A stretch of 64,000 bases of DNA from CALLPQ01 sp039819545. Lineage in GTDB: Bacteria > Pseudomonadota > Alphaproteobacteria > Caulobacterales > Parvularculaceae. The DNA is taken from the NCBI GenBank assembly GCA_039819545.1, contig JBCBRS010000001.1, forward strand, positions 62,001-126,000, given 5' to 3'. The translations under genes were made by a program, and so were the position numbers. The notes below the pieces were generated by a model, which was given only the letters and a program-made list of their open reading frames with translations, did not search any database and was not told the DNA's origin. Shown piece by piece: positions 8,802-16,674 of the stretch (within the stretch, counting starts at the first letter, position 1; every line of letters begins with the position of its first letter).

Positions 8802-10607
8802 ATGGGATCAATATTGAGCAACACGCCTGACACAGGCCAGACCCAAGCGGATGATCTGGAAGAAACGCTGCCCTCGGCTGCCGTGACCGGGGCGGAACGG
8901 CGTCGTGCTGTGCCGTTACTCAAACCGCTGCGCCTGGTGCCGCGCCCGTTTCGACGCCCCTTGGCACGGGTGGGACAAGCGTGGACCGGGTTTTCCACAA
9001 CCTTTTTTGAGGTTTTTGGCGGTAACGAAAAGCGGCGTCAGTTTTCCGCGCTTTCCATGGCGGCGGTCCTGAACGCGGCGTTGCTTTCGGTCATGGCGGT
9101 CTATGGCACGTTTCAGATTTTTATTCCCAACGCGCCGCCAACAACGATCAATATCTCGCTTGTGAGCCAGGCCGCCGATCCGATTTATCCCACCCTGCGC
9201 GATCCCGAGGTTACGCTGGACCCCGAACCTGAACCGATTATTGAAGAGGTGGCGATCGAACCGGAACCCGAGCCAGAACCAGAGCCTGAGCCAGTTGAGC
9301 CCGAACCAGAGCCAGAACCGGTGGAGCCTGAGCCTGAACCCGAGCCTTCGCCCCCAGAACCAGAACCAGAACTTGAGCCTGAACTAGAACCTGAGCCGGT
9401 AGAACCCGAGCCAGAACCAGAGCCCGAGGATCCGGTGGATTTGCAGGATCTTGACCTTCTGGCCAAGGATGATTTTGTGGCACCGGGCGAGGAAGACGAT
9501 GCGCCGTTCATCCCAGACCCTGTGATCGCCTCCCCAGTGGAAAGTGAAATTCTCGCGCCATTACCGCCAACGCCGGCCGATGATCCGCGTGCCCCGCAAG
9601 ATGCCCCCGATGATCGCCTGGCGGAGGAAACCACCGAGCCTGAGGAACCGCTTGCGGCTAACGATCCGGGTGATGAAACCGGACCGGAAGATGAGATCGT
9701 TGTTGACGAAGGCGATCCGAAGGACCCGGCCCAGGACGACACTACCGTTGATGATCCGCTATCTGATGAACAAGAGGAGGTGTTGGACGCGCTGCCCGAT
9801 GCCGTCCTTGATGATCTCATTGCCCAGATTGATGAGGCTGATGATACGCCAGAGGCTGACGAGACCGACGAGGAAGAGATACTGTCGGCCGACGATATTC
9901 TTGCCGCTCTTAAAAATCGCAACGCGCCCGGCCCTGCAACCACCCGGCCCGGGGTTACCGGCGATGATGCCTTTGATGAGGAGCCGCGATTTGGGTCGAG
10001 GGCGGGCCGGCTTGACCGGCGGTTTGCGGCTCTGCCGCGCAGTCAGCTGCCTGCCGTGGATTTGCCGCAAACCGATTTTGCCTCGGGCAATGCCGGGGCC
10101 CTTGCTGGCGCCTCCGGTATCATTGCCATCTTTTGCGGAGAGCAATTTGACGACCCCAACAAAGTTGCTGAATGCGCTGGCCGGGTACAGATTTTATCGG
10201 GCTGGAGACCGGGCGATAGCGGGGAGGATTATTCGCGTGCTGTCAAAATCCTCCGTCAGGCGCAGCGCGAGCGTGGCGGCGCCGGCCCGGTGGCGCGGGA
10301 CTTGTCGCTGATCGTTGGTCCGCGGGAGGCGCGGTTGATCCAGTCCTTGGAGCGGGCCGTTGAGATCACCAACCGTTCGCAAACCTCTATCGCAGATGCC
10401 ATTGATCCGACCTCGGAATCAATCGCGGCAGGGACATCCGGGCTTGATCTTGGCCCGGGGCCACTTGGGCCCCGTCCGGTGCGTAATGATCCGATCCTCT
10501 CAGACAAACAGCTGCGGGATTTTGAACGTACCCAGGCTGAAGTGGAGCGCGTCCGGCGCGAGGCGGAGCGCGCTTCGCGGCGTAAAAATGATGACGACGG
10601 CGAGTGA
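8802..10607 (+). CDS. Membrane-anchored acidic protein with Glu-Pro repeats
   Basis: A 601-residue protein I cannot assign to a named family. The first 80 residues are cytoplasmic-looking with Arg/Pro clusters. One transmembrane helix follows at about residues 83-107. Residues about 141-210 are a near-continuous EP-dipeptide repeat, and a long Asp/Glu-rich low-complexity stretch extends to about residue 380. A more ordered C-terminal part contains IIAIFCGEQFDDPNKVAECAG and ILSGWRP, and the protein ends in a charged helix. The topology resembles TonB or TolA, with an N-terminal anchor and a stiff periplasmic EP rod, but no TonB C-terminal domain is visible. Its stop overlaps the GTG of xseA, so the two are co-expressed. 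A periplasm-spanning structural or envelope role is inference. Confidence 0.75.
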   Translation: MGSILSNTPDTGQTQADDLEETLPSAAVTGAERRRAVPLLKPLRLVPRPFRRPLARVGQAWTGFSTTFFEVFGGNEKRRQFSALSMAAVLNAALLSVMAVYGTFQIFIPNAPPTTINISLVSQAADPIYPTLRDPEVTLDPEPEPIIEEVAIEPEPEPEPEPEPVEPEPEPEPVEPEPEPEPSPPEPEPELEPELEPEPVEPEPEPEPEDPVDLQDLDLLAKDDFVAPGEEDDAPFIPDPVIASPVESEILAPLPPTPADDPRAPQDAPDDRLAEETTEPEEPLAANDPGDETGPEDEIVVDEGDPKDPAQDDTTVDDPLSDEQEEVLDALPDAVLDDLIAQIDEADDTPEADETDEEEILSADDILAALKNRNAPGPATTRPGVTGDDAFDEEPRFGSRAGRLDRRFAALPRSQLPAVDLPQTDFASGNAGALAGASGIIAIFCGEQFDDPNKVAECAGRVQILSGWRPGDSGEDYSRAVKILRQAQRERGGAGPVARDLSLIVGPREARLIQSLERAVEITNRSQTSIADAIDPTSESIAAGTSGLDLGPGPLGPRPVRNDPILSDKQLRDFERTQAEVERVRREAERASRRKNDDDGE

Positions 10608-12229
10608 GCGGGACGCCAATGACAGAGAAATTCACCATTGGTCACAAAACCCGCGCCTCGTCCAACCTGCATGAATATTCCGTATCGGAACTTTCTGATG
10701 CGCTCAAGTCAACCATTGAAGATGGCTTTGCCCTGGTCAGGGTTCGCGGCGAATTGGGCCGGGTTTCAACACCCGCATCGGGTCATGTCTATCTGGACTT
10801 AAAGGATGACCGGGCCGTTTTGAATGGCGTCATCTGGAAGGGGATGGCTGCGCGTCTGAAGATCAAACCAGAGCAGGGGATGGAGGTTGTCGCCACCGGG
10901 CGCATGACGACCTTTGCGGGCCAATCGCGTTACCAGATCATTATTGATACGCTGGAACCGGCTGGCGCGGGCGCTTTGATGGCGCTCTATGAAAAGCGCA
11001 AGAAACGGCTTGAAGCTGAAGGTCTGTTTGCGGAGGATCGCAAGCGGGCTCTCCCGTTTATTCCGTCGGTGATCGGTGTTGCCACCTCCCCCAGCGGAGC
11101 GGTCATTCGCGATATTCTCCATCGTTTACGTGCGCGCTTTCCCGTTCATGTTCTTGTCTGGCCCACGCCGGTTCAGGGCAAGGGCGCTGAAACAAAAATC
11201 GCCGCAGCAATCGACGGGTTCAACGCGCTTGCCCCCGGTGGACCGGTGCCCCGGCCTGATCTCTTGATCGTCGCGCGCGGCGGTGGATCGCTGAAAGATC
11301 TTTGGTGTTTCAACGAAGAAGCAGTCGCGCGCGCCGCCGCAAACAGTACCATCCCGCTCATTTCTGCCGTAGGGCACGAAACCGACACAACGCTGATCGA
11401 CTATGTGGCGGACAGGCGCGCCCCAACCCCAACGGCAGCGGCGGAAATGGCAACGCCCGTGCGCAGTGATCTTGCCGCAGAGCTTGTCAATAAACAGCGC
11501 CGCCTGATGGATGGTCAGTTGCGCTTGCTTGCTGAGCGGCGGGCCGCGTTAACCGCAGCAACTCGCGGTCTTGGCCGACCGGAAGATATTCTGGGTACCA
11601 ATGGTCAGCGGCTTGACCGGTTGAGCGACCTCCTCGTTGGGGGCTTGCGCCGGCGGATTGATAGCGCGCGCGCCCGCACGGCACGCGCGCAAGGGCGGCT
11701 CACGCCAACAATCCTGAAATCCGGTTTTGCTGCGCGCGCGGACCGGCTTGCGCGGGGCGGTGAGAAAATGACGGCCTCGCTAACCCATTCCTTGGCGCGG
11801 CGCCGGGATCGGGTGCGCCATGCGCGGCTTGGTCGTAAAACGCTGATTCGCCAGGCGACGGATCATCGTCGTCGCCTCGACGAACTGGCGACCCGCTCGC
11901 GTGCCACTGGCCGGAGCCTGCTTGAGCGCAAACAAACGACCCTATCCGGTCTTGAAAAGGTGCTTGCGAGCCTGTCGCACCGCTCGGTTCTGGCACGCGG
12001 TTTCGCCCTTGTGCGCGATGAGACCGGTATGCTCGCTCGGACGGCACGGGCGCTCACCCCGGGGCGGACCGGCTCGGTTGAATTTACCGACGGCGTGCGC
12101 ACGGTCACTTTTGGGGCGCCCGGTGATAGCCCCCATGGCGAGGCGCCGACTGCCACCGGGGCGGCCTTGGGACCAAAGAAACGGCGTGCGCGCCCAAAAA
12201 CCGGCACTCAGTCAAGCCTTTTCGATTAA
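10604..12229 (+). CDS. xseA: Exodeoxyribonuclease VII large subunit
   Basis: About 541 residues if the GTG at 10604, which overlaps the previous stop, is used; the ATG five codons later at 10619 is equally plausible. An N-terminal OB-fold is recognisable (EYSVSELSDALKSTIEDGF, then RVSTPASGHVYLDLKD). The catalytic domain contains IGVATSPSGAVIRDIL, LLIVARGGGSLKDLWCFNEE and PLISAVGHETDTTLIDYVAD. A coiled-coil region and the end motif VLARGFALVRDETG follow. With XseB it degrades single-stranded DNA in repair; xseB is not in this window. The C-terminal tail of about 35 residues is Lys/Arg-rich. Confidence 0.96.
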   Translation: MSGTPMTEKFTIGHKTRASSNLHEYSVSELSDALKSTIEDGFALVRVRGELGRVSTPASGHVYLDLKDDRAVLNGVIWKGMAARLKIKPEQGMEVVATGRMTTFAGQSRYQIIIDTLEPAGAGALMALYEKRKKRLEAEGLFAEDRKRALPFIPSVIGVATSPSGAVIRDILHRLRARFPVHVLVWPTPVQGKGAETKIAAAIDGFNALAPGGPVPRPDLLIVARGGGSLKDLWCFNEEAVARAAANSTIPLISAVGHETDTTLIDYVADRRAPTPTAAAEMATPVRSDLAAELVNKQRRLMDGQLRLLAERRAALTAATRGLGRPEDILGTNGQRLDRLSDLLVGGLRRRIDSARARTARAQGRLTPTILKSGFAARADRLARGGEKMTASLTHSLARRRDRVRHARLGRKTLIRQATDHRRRLDELATRSRATGRSLLERKQTTLSGLEKVLASLSHRSVLARGFALVRDETGMLARTARALTPGRTGSVEFTDGVRTVTFGAPGDSPHGEAPTATGAALGPKKRRARPKTGTQSSLFD

Positions 12230-12309
12230 TCATGGCAGGCGCGCGGCTTTCCCCTTTTTCGTAGACTTTGGGGCTGGCACACCCTTCGGGAAACGCCTGT
12301 CGGACGGCG

Positions 12310-12435
12310 CTTATTAACCAAGCTTTAGGGCAAGTTACCAAGGTGTTATATTTTGGTGCTAACTTGCAACATCGACGCCGTTATTACCGGTGAGATGGTT
12401 GCATGTCAGATAATTCGCTGTATCTGCGGAATTAT
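12310..12435 (+). promoter_or_regulatory. Structured leader/promoter region upstream of the OmpA-like gene
   Basis: The 305 bases between xseA and the porin gene contain no gene but several signals. TTAA-N7-TTAG at 12314-12328 approximates a CtrA-type site. An inverted repeat GCAAGTTA (12330-12337) and TAACTTGC (12360-12367) is extended inward by CCAA and TTGG. A second imperfect hairpin has ATAATTCGC at 12410-12418 and GCGGAATTAT at 12426-12435. This leaves a leader of about 100 nt before the strong AAGGAGG site. Its role as operator or mRNA-stabilising structure is inferred. Confidence 0.4.
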
Positions 12436-12534
12436 AAGCGGTAGAGACTGTTGTAGGAATGAAGTGTTGGCACTTGCTCGCGCGTGGGCCGAAACCGTTT
12501 GAACGTATTTTGTAACATACCCAAGGAGGGGACT

Positions 12535-13719
12535 ATGAAACTCAAATCTGCTCTTTTCGCTGGCGCGGCCGCTCTGGCGGTGTCCGTGTCGGCGCAAGCC
12601 CAGGACTATGAAGGCCTTTATGGCACCATTGGTGCTGGCCTAACAACACCTTTGGCAGACCGTGATCTGGAAATTAATGAGGGAACACTTGCCCCTCCAT
12701 TCGATTCAGAAATCGATTATGACAACGGCATCGGCGTTTACACAGCGCTCGGCTATGACTGGGGCAACAGCTGGCGGACGGAGCTGGAATTCAGCTACCG
12801 CAACAACGATGCACGCCACATCGCTCCCGATTTTGCAGGGTTTTCCGGCTTCCCGGAAGAGACGCTTGAAGGCGACCTGAAATCCTACGCGTTGATGGCA
12901 AATGCTCTGTATGATCTTGATTATGTGAGCAGCTCCTCGAATTTGCCGATCGTCCCTTACATTGGCGGCGGTATCGGTGGTGCGGTGCTTGATTATGGAA
13001 TCCGCGGTGATAATCCGGTCGCGATTTCAGGCATTTCCCCCATCGTAATTGATGAGTCAAAATTATCTTTGGCCTATCAGGGTATTGCTGGTCTTGCGAT
13101 TGGTCTTGCCGAAAATCTGTCTCTTGATCTTTCCTATCGCTACTTTGGCGCGCTAAAGCGCGGCGTAGAAGCTGAGGTTGCGGGGATCGCAACGGAAGTC
13201 CGCACGACGCCAGATTCGCACAATCTTTTCGCCGGTCTGCGGTGGAACTTTGGGGCGCCAGCCGCCGTCGCACCGGCTCCGGTCACGCCGCAGTACAAAG
13301 ACTGCTGGGATGGTTCATCCGTTCCTGTGACAGCTGCCTGCCCACCGGAAATCCGTGACGAAGTTGTTGAAACACCGGACCCAATCCAGGTCACCGTGTA
13401 TTTTGACTACGACAAGTCAAATCTGACACCGGAAGCCTCATCCCTTATCAACGAAGCGGTACGCCGGGCGGAAGACTTTGACATCAACCAGGTACGCGTC
13501 GTGGGTAACACCGACACATCCGGTTCGTCAGCCTACAACCAGGCTCTTTCCGAGCGTCGTGCCCGCGTGGTGCGTGACGCGCTGATCTCTCGCGGTATTG
13601 ACGCCAGCATCATCTCGCTGAGCGCCCTTGGTGAGAGCAACCTTGCCAAACCAACACCCGATGGAACACGTGAGCCGTTGAACCGTCGTTCAGACATTAC
13701 AATTGAGTTTGTAGAATAA
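12535..13719 (+). CDS. OmpA-family outer-membrane porin
   Basis: A 394-residue outer-membrane protein. The ATG at 12535 follows an AAGGAGG ribosome-binding site at ideal distance and gives a clean signal peptide (MKLKSALFAGAAALAVSVSA, cleavage after AQA). Residues about 22-245 form an OmpA-type beta-barrel with alternating aromatic strands and typical segments such as YIGGGIGGAVLDYG and SLDLSYRYFG. A linker with a Cys pair (DCWDG and AACPPE) precedes the OmpA/MotB peptidoglycan-binding domain: VTVYFDYDKSNLTPEA, then NTDTSGSSAYNQALSERRA and NRRSDITIEF. It anchors the outer membrane to peptidoglycan. A strong terminator follows, so it is probably monocistronic and abundant. Confidence 0.95.
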   Translation: MKLKSALFAGAAALAVSVSAQAQDYEGLYGTIGAGLTTPLADRDLEINEGTLAPPFDSEIDYDNGIGVYTALGYDWGNSWRTELEFSYRNNDARHIAPDFAGFSGFPEETLEGDLKSYALMANALYDLDYVSSSSNLPIVPYIGGGIGGAVLDYGIRGDNPVAISGISPIVIDESKLSLAYQGIAGLAIGLAENLSLDLSYRYFGALKRGVEAEVAGIATEVRTTPDSHNLFAGLRWNFGAPAAVAPAPVTPQYKDCWDGSSVPVTAACPPEIRDEVVETPDPIQVTVYFDYDKSNLTPEASSLINEAVRRAEDFDINQVRVVGNTDTSGSSAYNQALSERRARVVRDALISRGIDASIISLSALGESNLAKPTPDGTREPLNRRSDITIEFVE

Positions 13720-13778
13720 GGCTTTCGCTTTGCAGTCAGCCGGATCGTCGGTTGTCTGTTGTGTTCCGACGATTTGGC

Positions 13779-13807
13779 AAACCCCGCTCTTCGTGGCGGG
13801 GTTTGTT
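13779..13807 (+). terminator. Rho-independent terminator of the OmpA-like gene
   Basis: A perfect 9-bp stem AAACCCCGC/GCGGGGTTT with an 8-nt loop is followed by TTTGTTG. It lies about 60 bp after the porin stop. A second inverted repeat (ATCGTCGG at 13744-13751, CCGACGAT at 13766-13773) lies between the stop and this hairpin and may reinforce it. Confidence 0.85.
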
Positions 13808-13824
13808 GCATCTAGGTAGGGGAC

Positions 13825-14196
13825 TCAAATTATCCATTCGATGAGGACTGCCACAAGAGCTATTGCAGAGAGATAGTTTTTTGCCAGCCGATCATATCGA
13901 GTTGCTATGCGCCTCCAGTTTTTGAGCTTTCCGAACATCCGCTCAACGATGTTTCGCCGTTTATAGGCCTTTTTATCGAGCGGGTAAGGAGTTGTTCTAG
14001 ATCTTGTAGACGGGATGACTGCATCAATGTTTCTACTATCGAGATAAAGTCGAAAATGTTCTGCATCGTAAGCTTTGTCCGCTAAAAGCCGTTTTGGTGC
14101 AGCGACAGCGTCAACCAAGTGCTGCGCAACTTTGACATCTGCTACATTGCCCGGTGTCAGGGCGAAAGCGACCGGTCGGCCGCAATCATCGGCCAA
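13825..14196 (-). CDS. IS5-family transposase, downstream frame (OrfB)
   Basis: A 123-residue downstream frame with the DDE catalytic portion: RPVAFALTPGNVADVK, LLADKAYDAEHFR carrying the second Asp, and KRRNIVERMFGKLKNWRRIATRYD carrying the catalytic Glu. Its frame extends upstream past the ATG at 14196 to join OrfA by a -1 shift, so on its own it is probably not an independent protein. It ends a few bases from the element's end. Confidence 0.85.
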   Translation of the reverse strand: MADDCGRPVAFALTPGNVADVKVAQHLVDAVAAPKRLLADKAYDAEHFRLYLDSRNIDAVIPSTRSRTTPYPLDKKAYKRRNIVERMFGKLKNWRRIATRYDRLAKNYLSAIALVAVLIEWII

Positions 14197-14582
14197 AGCA
14201 TGGATTTTGCTGGTCCTGCCGCCGCGCGAGGGCCCGATCGCTTGCGTTTCTTCCCCCCTTTTCCACCGCTTGCTGAGCGGTGTGCTTTCACGTGCGAACT
14301 ATCCAGCGACAATTCCTCTGGTATCGGCCCTGCTGCAGCTGCTTTTGCAAATATCTTCTGCCAAATTCCCCGGTGTGACCAACGATTGAAGCGATTATAT
14401 ACTGTCGTATGTCCTCCGTACTCAGAAGGGCAGTCTTTCCAACGGCACCCCGTCTTCAAAACATGCAGGATACCACTAATGATGCGCCGATCATCCAGCC
14501 GCGGACGCCCCGGCTTTCCTCGCGGCAAATGCGGTTCAATTACAGCCCAAGCTTCGTCGGATAACCAAAACAAGTCAGCCAT
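14157..14582 (-). CDS. IS5-family transposase, upstream frame (OrfA)
   Basis: A 141-residue upstream frame beginning MADLFWLSDEAWAVIEPHLP, the usual start of IS427-group transposases (DUF4096 region). It includes RRIISGILHVLKTGCRWKDCP and the first catalytic Asp in LSLDSSHVKAH. After GGKGGKK the reading departs from the family into an unrelated Arg/Pro-rich tail. The family sequence (ETQAIGPSRGGRTSKIHALAD) resumes in the -1 frame, so the full transposase requires a -1 shift at the A4-G6 run near the GGKGGKK codons. Confidence 0.85.
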   Translation of the reverse strand: MADLFWLSDEAWAVIEPHLPRGKPGRPRLDDRRIISGILHVLKTGCRWKDCPSEYGGHTTVYNRFNRWSHRGIWQKIFAKAAAAGPIPEELSLDSSHVKAHRSASGGKGGKKRKRSGPRAAAGPAKSMLWPMIAADRSLSP

Positions 14583-14664
14583 GTTGCCTCCTCAATCTGC
14601 TTAAACACAAATTGAAGATGATTTGGCAATCGATTCAATAGCTTGTTTGTAATTTCTACCTAGA

Positions 14665-14710
14665 GCGCGTTCACAAAAAGTGTCGTCACGGTTTTTGGGT
14701 GCGAACGCGC
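14665..14710. repeat. Inverted repeat beside the IS5 element
   Basis: GCGCGTTC at 14665-14672 and GAACGCGC at 14703-14710 form 8-bp arms around a 30-nt spacer containing AAAAAGTGTCG and GGTTTTTGGG. It begins immediately outside the IS5 end and abuts a second, larger palindrome. It may be a relic of another element's terminus. Confidence 0.5.
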
Positions 14711-14775
14711 GACCACTTAAGAAGCTAGACTGCGTTTCCGCTTCAACAAAAAGTAAACGCAGTCTAGGTGTGGTC
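14711..14775. repeat. Long palindrome (13-bp perfect inner arms)
   Basis: CTAGACTGCGTTT (14725-14737) and AAACGCAGTCTAG (14755-14767) are perfect complements around a 17-nt loop. Outer arms GACCAC (14711-14716) and GTGGTC (14770-14775) extend the structure with small internal mismatches. It sits exactly between the IS5 element and the left repeat of the IS481 relic. No T-run follows, so it is not an obvious terminator. Confidence 0.65.
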
Positions 14776-15419
14776 TTTCAATAGGTTGTCCATTCGGCCT
14801 GGACCGAGGAGACTGGAGTTACCAGACTTCAAATCTTCTCGGAGGAGCCGCACCCGGTGAGATGATCCATCTCGACATCAAAAAGCTTGGACGCCTTGAG
14901 CGTACAGGCCATCGAATTACTGGCGATCGCACCGGTCAATCAACTCCACGCGCGCGCAGACAGGGTGGTTATGGCTGGGAATACGTCCATGGTTGCATTG
15001 ACGATCATTCGCGCCTGTCCTTCAGCCAGATCTATCCAAATGAAAAAGCCGTCAGCGCCGCCGCCCATTTGAAAGCCGCTATTACCGGGTACAAAAAATT
15101 CGGCGTCACCGTAGAACGCATCATGACCGACAATGGATCCTGTTATAAATCCCACGTCTTCGCCAAAGCCTGCCGTGAACTGAAGATCAAACCCATCAGA
15201 ACAAAACCGTATACGCCTAAAACTAATGGAGAGGCCGAACGGTTTATTCAGACCGCGCTCAGAGAATGGGCCTATGCGCGCGCGTATACTACATCAGACG
15301 AACGCGCCGCAGACCTGTCCCTATGGTCTCACATGTACAATTGGCTTAGACCCTCGGGCGGAATAAAAGACAAAACGCCAATCAGTCGCCTCAACTTAAA
15401 CCCGGACAACCTGTTAAAG
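14775..15419 (+). mobile_element. IS481-family relic, internally deleted, with terminal inverted repeats
   Basis: The left end CTTTCAATAGGTTGTCC (14775-14791) and the right end (15404-15419, complement CTTTAACAGGTTGTCC) match with one insertion and one substitution. The roughly 645 bp between them are too short for a complete IS481 element, and they carry only the C-terminal half of the transposase. The element is therefore probably a deletion derivative unable to move by itself. Confidence 0.6.
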
Positions 15420-15425
15420 GAATAG
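14862..15425 (+). pseudogene. IS481-family transposase, N-terminally truncated
   Basis: A 187-residue remnant with the rve-type integrase core. It begins at the family motif PGEMIHLDIKKLGR and has the DDE residues in CIDDHSRLSF, ERIMTDNGSCYKS and KTNGEAERFIQTALREW. Its C-terminus PISRLNLNPDNLLKE is typical and runs through the right inverted repeat. The N-terminal helix-turn-helix region of about 100-150 residues is missing: upstream bases do not encode it in any frame I could follow. The catalytic core appears complete, but DNA recognition would be lost. Confidence 0.85.
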
Positions 15426-15582
15426 CGTCGATGGTGTGGCAAATGACGCGGGGTGGCGAGCGCTCCATTGACCTTGCGCCGCGGCCAGCATAGGGGGCCC
15501 AGATAGCTGCCACGCGCCTTTTTGCCCGGCGGCGCATCCTGATCATCTGCCCGCCGCTCTTTTCTCCACCGGACCCCCTACA

Positions 15583-16620
15583 ATGTCACGTTCACCAACC
15601 CTCACTGGTCCTGCGCCCGGCGCGCAAAGGCAGACACCGCCTGCGGGAGGCGCAGCGCCGCAATCCCTCCAAACCGTCAAGCACGCGAATCCCGACCAAT
15701 TTTATGCCTTACGGTATCTGCCGGCCCCGTATCACCGGCTCGTCTGTGGATGGCTCGGTCTCAATGATGCACTGGCCCATATTCCCGCGGCGGTCTCAAC
15801 CCCGCCGCTGGGGGAAATCCGCTTGCAATGGTGGCGTGAGGCCTTGGCCGAGACAGTTTCATTGGCGACACAGCATCAGGGTACGGAGGAATTGGTCTTA
15901 TCTGGGGTCGATCCGTTCCGGGCCCATCCGGTGCTGCAGGATATCGGGCATGGTCTGATGGAGCTTTTCGCCCAAAATGAAGCCACAGATGACGACGCTG
16001 CTGCCGCAGGGTTGCGCGCGGCAATAAGCCGGTTGGCGGGTGCCCTCGATCCTGTAATCGAGGCGCGCGCTCGGCTGCTCTATGATCCCGCATTCGGTTG
16101 TGTTGTGGAAGCGGCCGAGTGGGTGTGCACGGCGGAGGGCACGATGATCCAACAGCTCTTTACCCTAATCAATGGGGCCGAGCTTACGTCGGCGGATAAT
16201 TCAACGCCTGTTGCAGGCGCCGGTGATGTTTCGCCCCTTGCCGCGATTGTCGCTGACGGGGCGGGGCTGCTCGCGCTGGCCCGTCACCGGGCTGTGCCGA
16301 TGGCGTGTCTGCAGGTCAAAGACAGTGATAATCATGTTACGGACTATCTCAAAACGGCATATCAAACGTGGCGGGGGCGTGCCCGCGAGCGTTTGGCACA
16401 ACAACACAGGGCGGATAGGGGTGCGCTCATACGCCCGTTCCTTCTCGCCCCGGCCATGGTGCCGCTTTATGCGCGTGTGAATTCAAGGGGCAAGACTGGG
16501 GCTGGGTCTGAGTCTGGGGCTGAGCCTGGAGCCGGGTCCGAGCGTGGTGCCCGGCGCGCCCCGGGGATGATGACGCGGCATGTGCGCCTCGCCGCCGCAC
16601 ATTTGTTCGGACGCCTCTAA
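15583..16620 (+). CDS. Squalene/phytoene synthase-family protein (NDUFAF6-like)
   Basis: A 345-residue protein of the isoprenoid synthase fold, closest to the NDUFAF6-like branch. HANPDQFYALRYLPAPYHR and PPLGEIRLQWWREALAE are typical. The first Asp-rich metal-binding motif of real squalene/phytoene synthases is not visible (GWLGLNDALAHIPAAV stands in its place), which argues for a non-catalytic role. NDUFAF6 itself helps assemble respiratory complex I. A hydrophilic N-terminus of about 35 residues and a repetitive Gly/Glu/Ser/Ala stretch near residues 305-325 are unusual additions. It stands alone, with a convergent neighbour. Confidence 0.8.
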   Translation: MSRSPTLTGPAPGAQRQTPPAGGAAPQSLQTVKHANPDQFYALRYLPAPYHRLVCGWLGLNDALAHIPAAVSTPPLGEIRLQWWREALAETVSLATQHQGTEELVLSGVDPFRAHPVLQDIGHGLMELFAQNEATDDDAAAAGLRAAISRLAGALDPVIEARARLLYDPAFGCVVEAAEWVCTAEGTMIQQLFTLINGAELTSADNSTPVAGAGDVSPLAAIVADGAGLLALARHRAVPMACLQVKDSDNHVTDYLKTAYQTWRGRARERLAQQHRADRGALIRPFLLAPAMVPLYARVNSRGKTGAGSESGAEPGAGSERGARRAPGMMTRHVRLAAAHLFGRL

Positions 16621-16674
16621 ACGCTAGACCGAAAAGTCATTTTTCACCGTCTTTCAATGCTCTCGTCAGACGTC

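Larger units (their letters stand above)
13815..14660 (-). mobile_element. IS5-family insertion sequence (two-frame transposase)
   Basis: An element of about 846 bp carrying both halves of an IS5/IS427-type transposase. Reading inward, both ends begin with the same bases: CTAGGTAG at 13812-13819 and its complement at 14656-14663. This is consistent with insertion at, and duplication of, a TA dinucleotide; the repeats diverge after GGTAG. Both transposase frames are intact with a plausible slippery site, so it may be active or recently so. It landed between the porin terminator and older mobile remnants. Confidence 0.75.

Noticed and set aside
9226..9440. Tandem short repeats that might be read as CRISPR or a satellite
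   Set aside because: They are degenerate six-base repeats in frame with the Glu-Pro dipeptide and have no spacers; the repetition is at protein level.
9185..9943. 252-codon Ser/Gly-rich frame on the minus strand
   Set aside because: It is the antisense of the Glu-Pro repeat; its apparent composition is a by-product of GAA/CCG-type codons.
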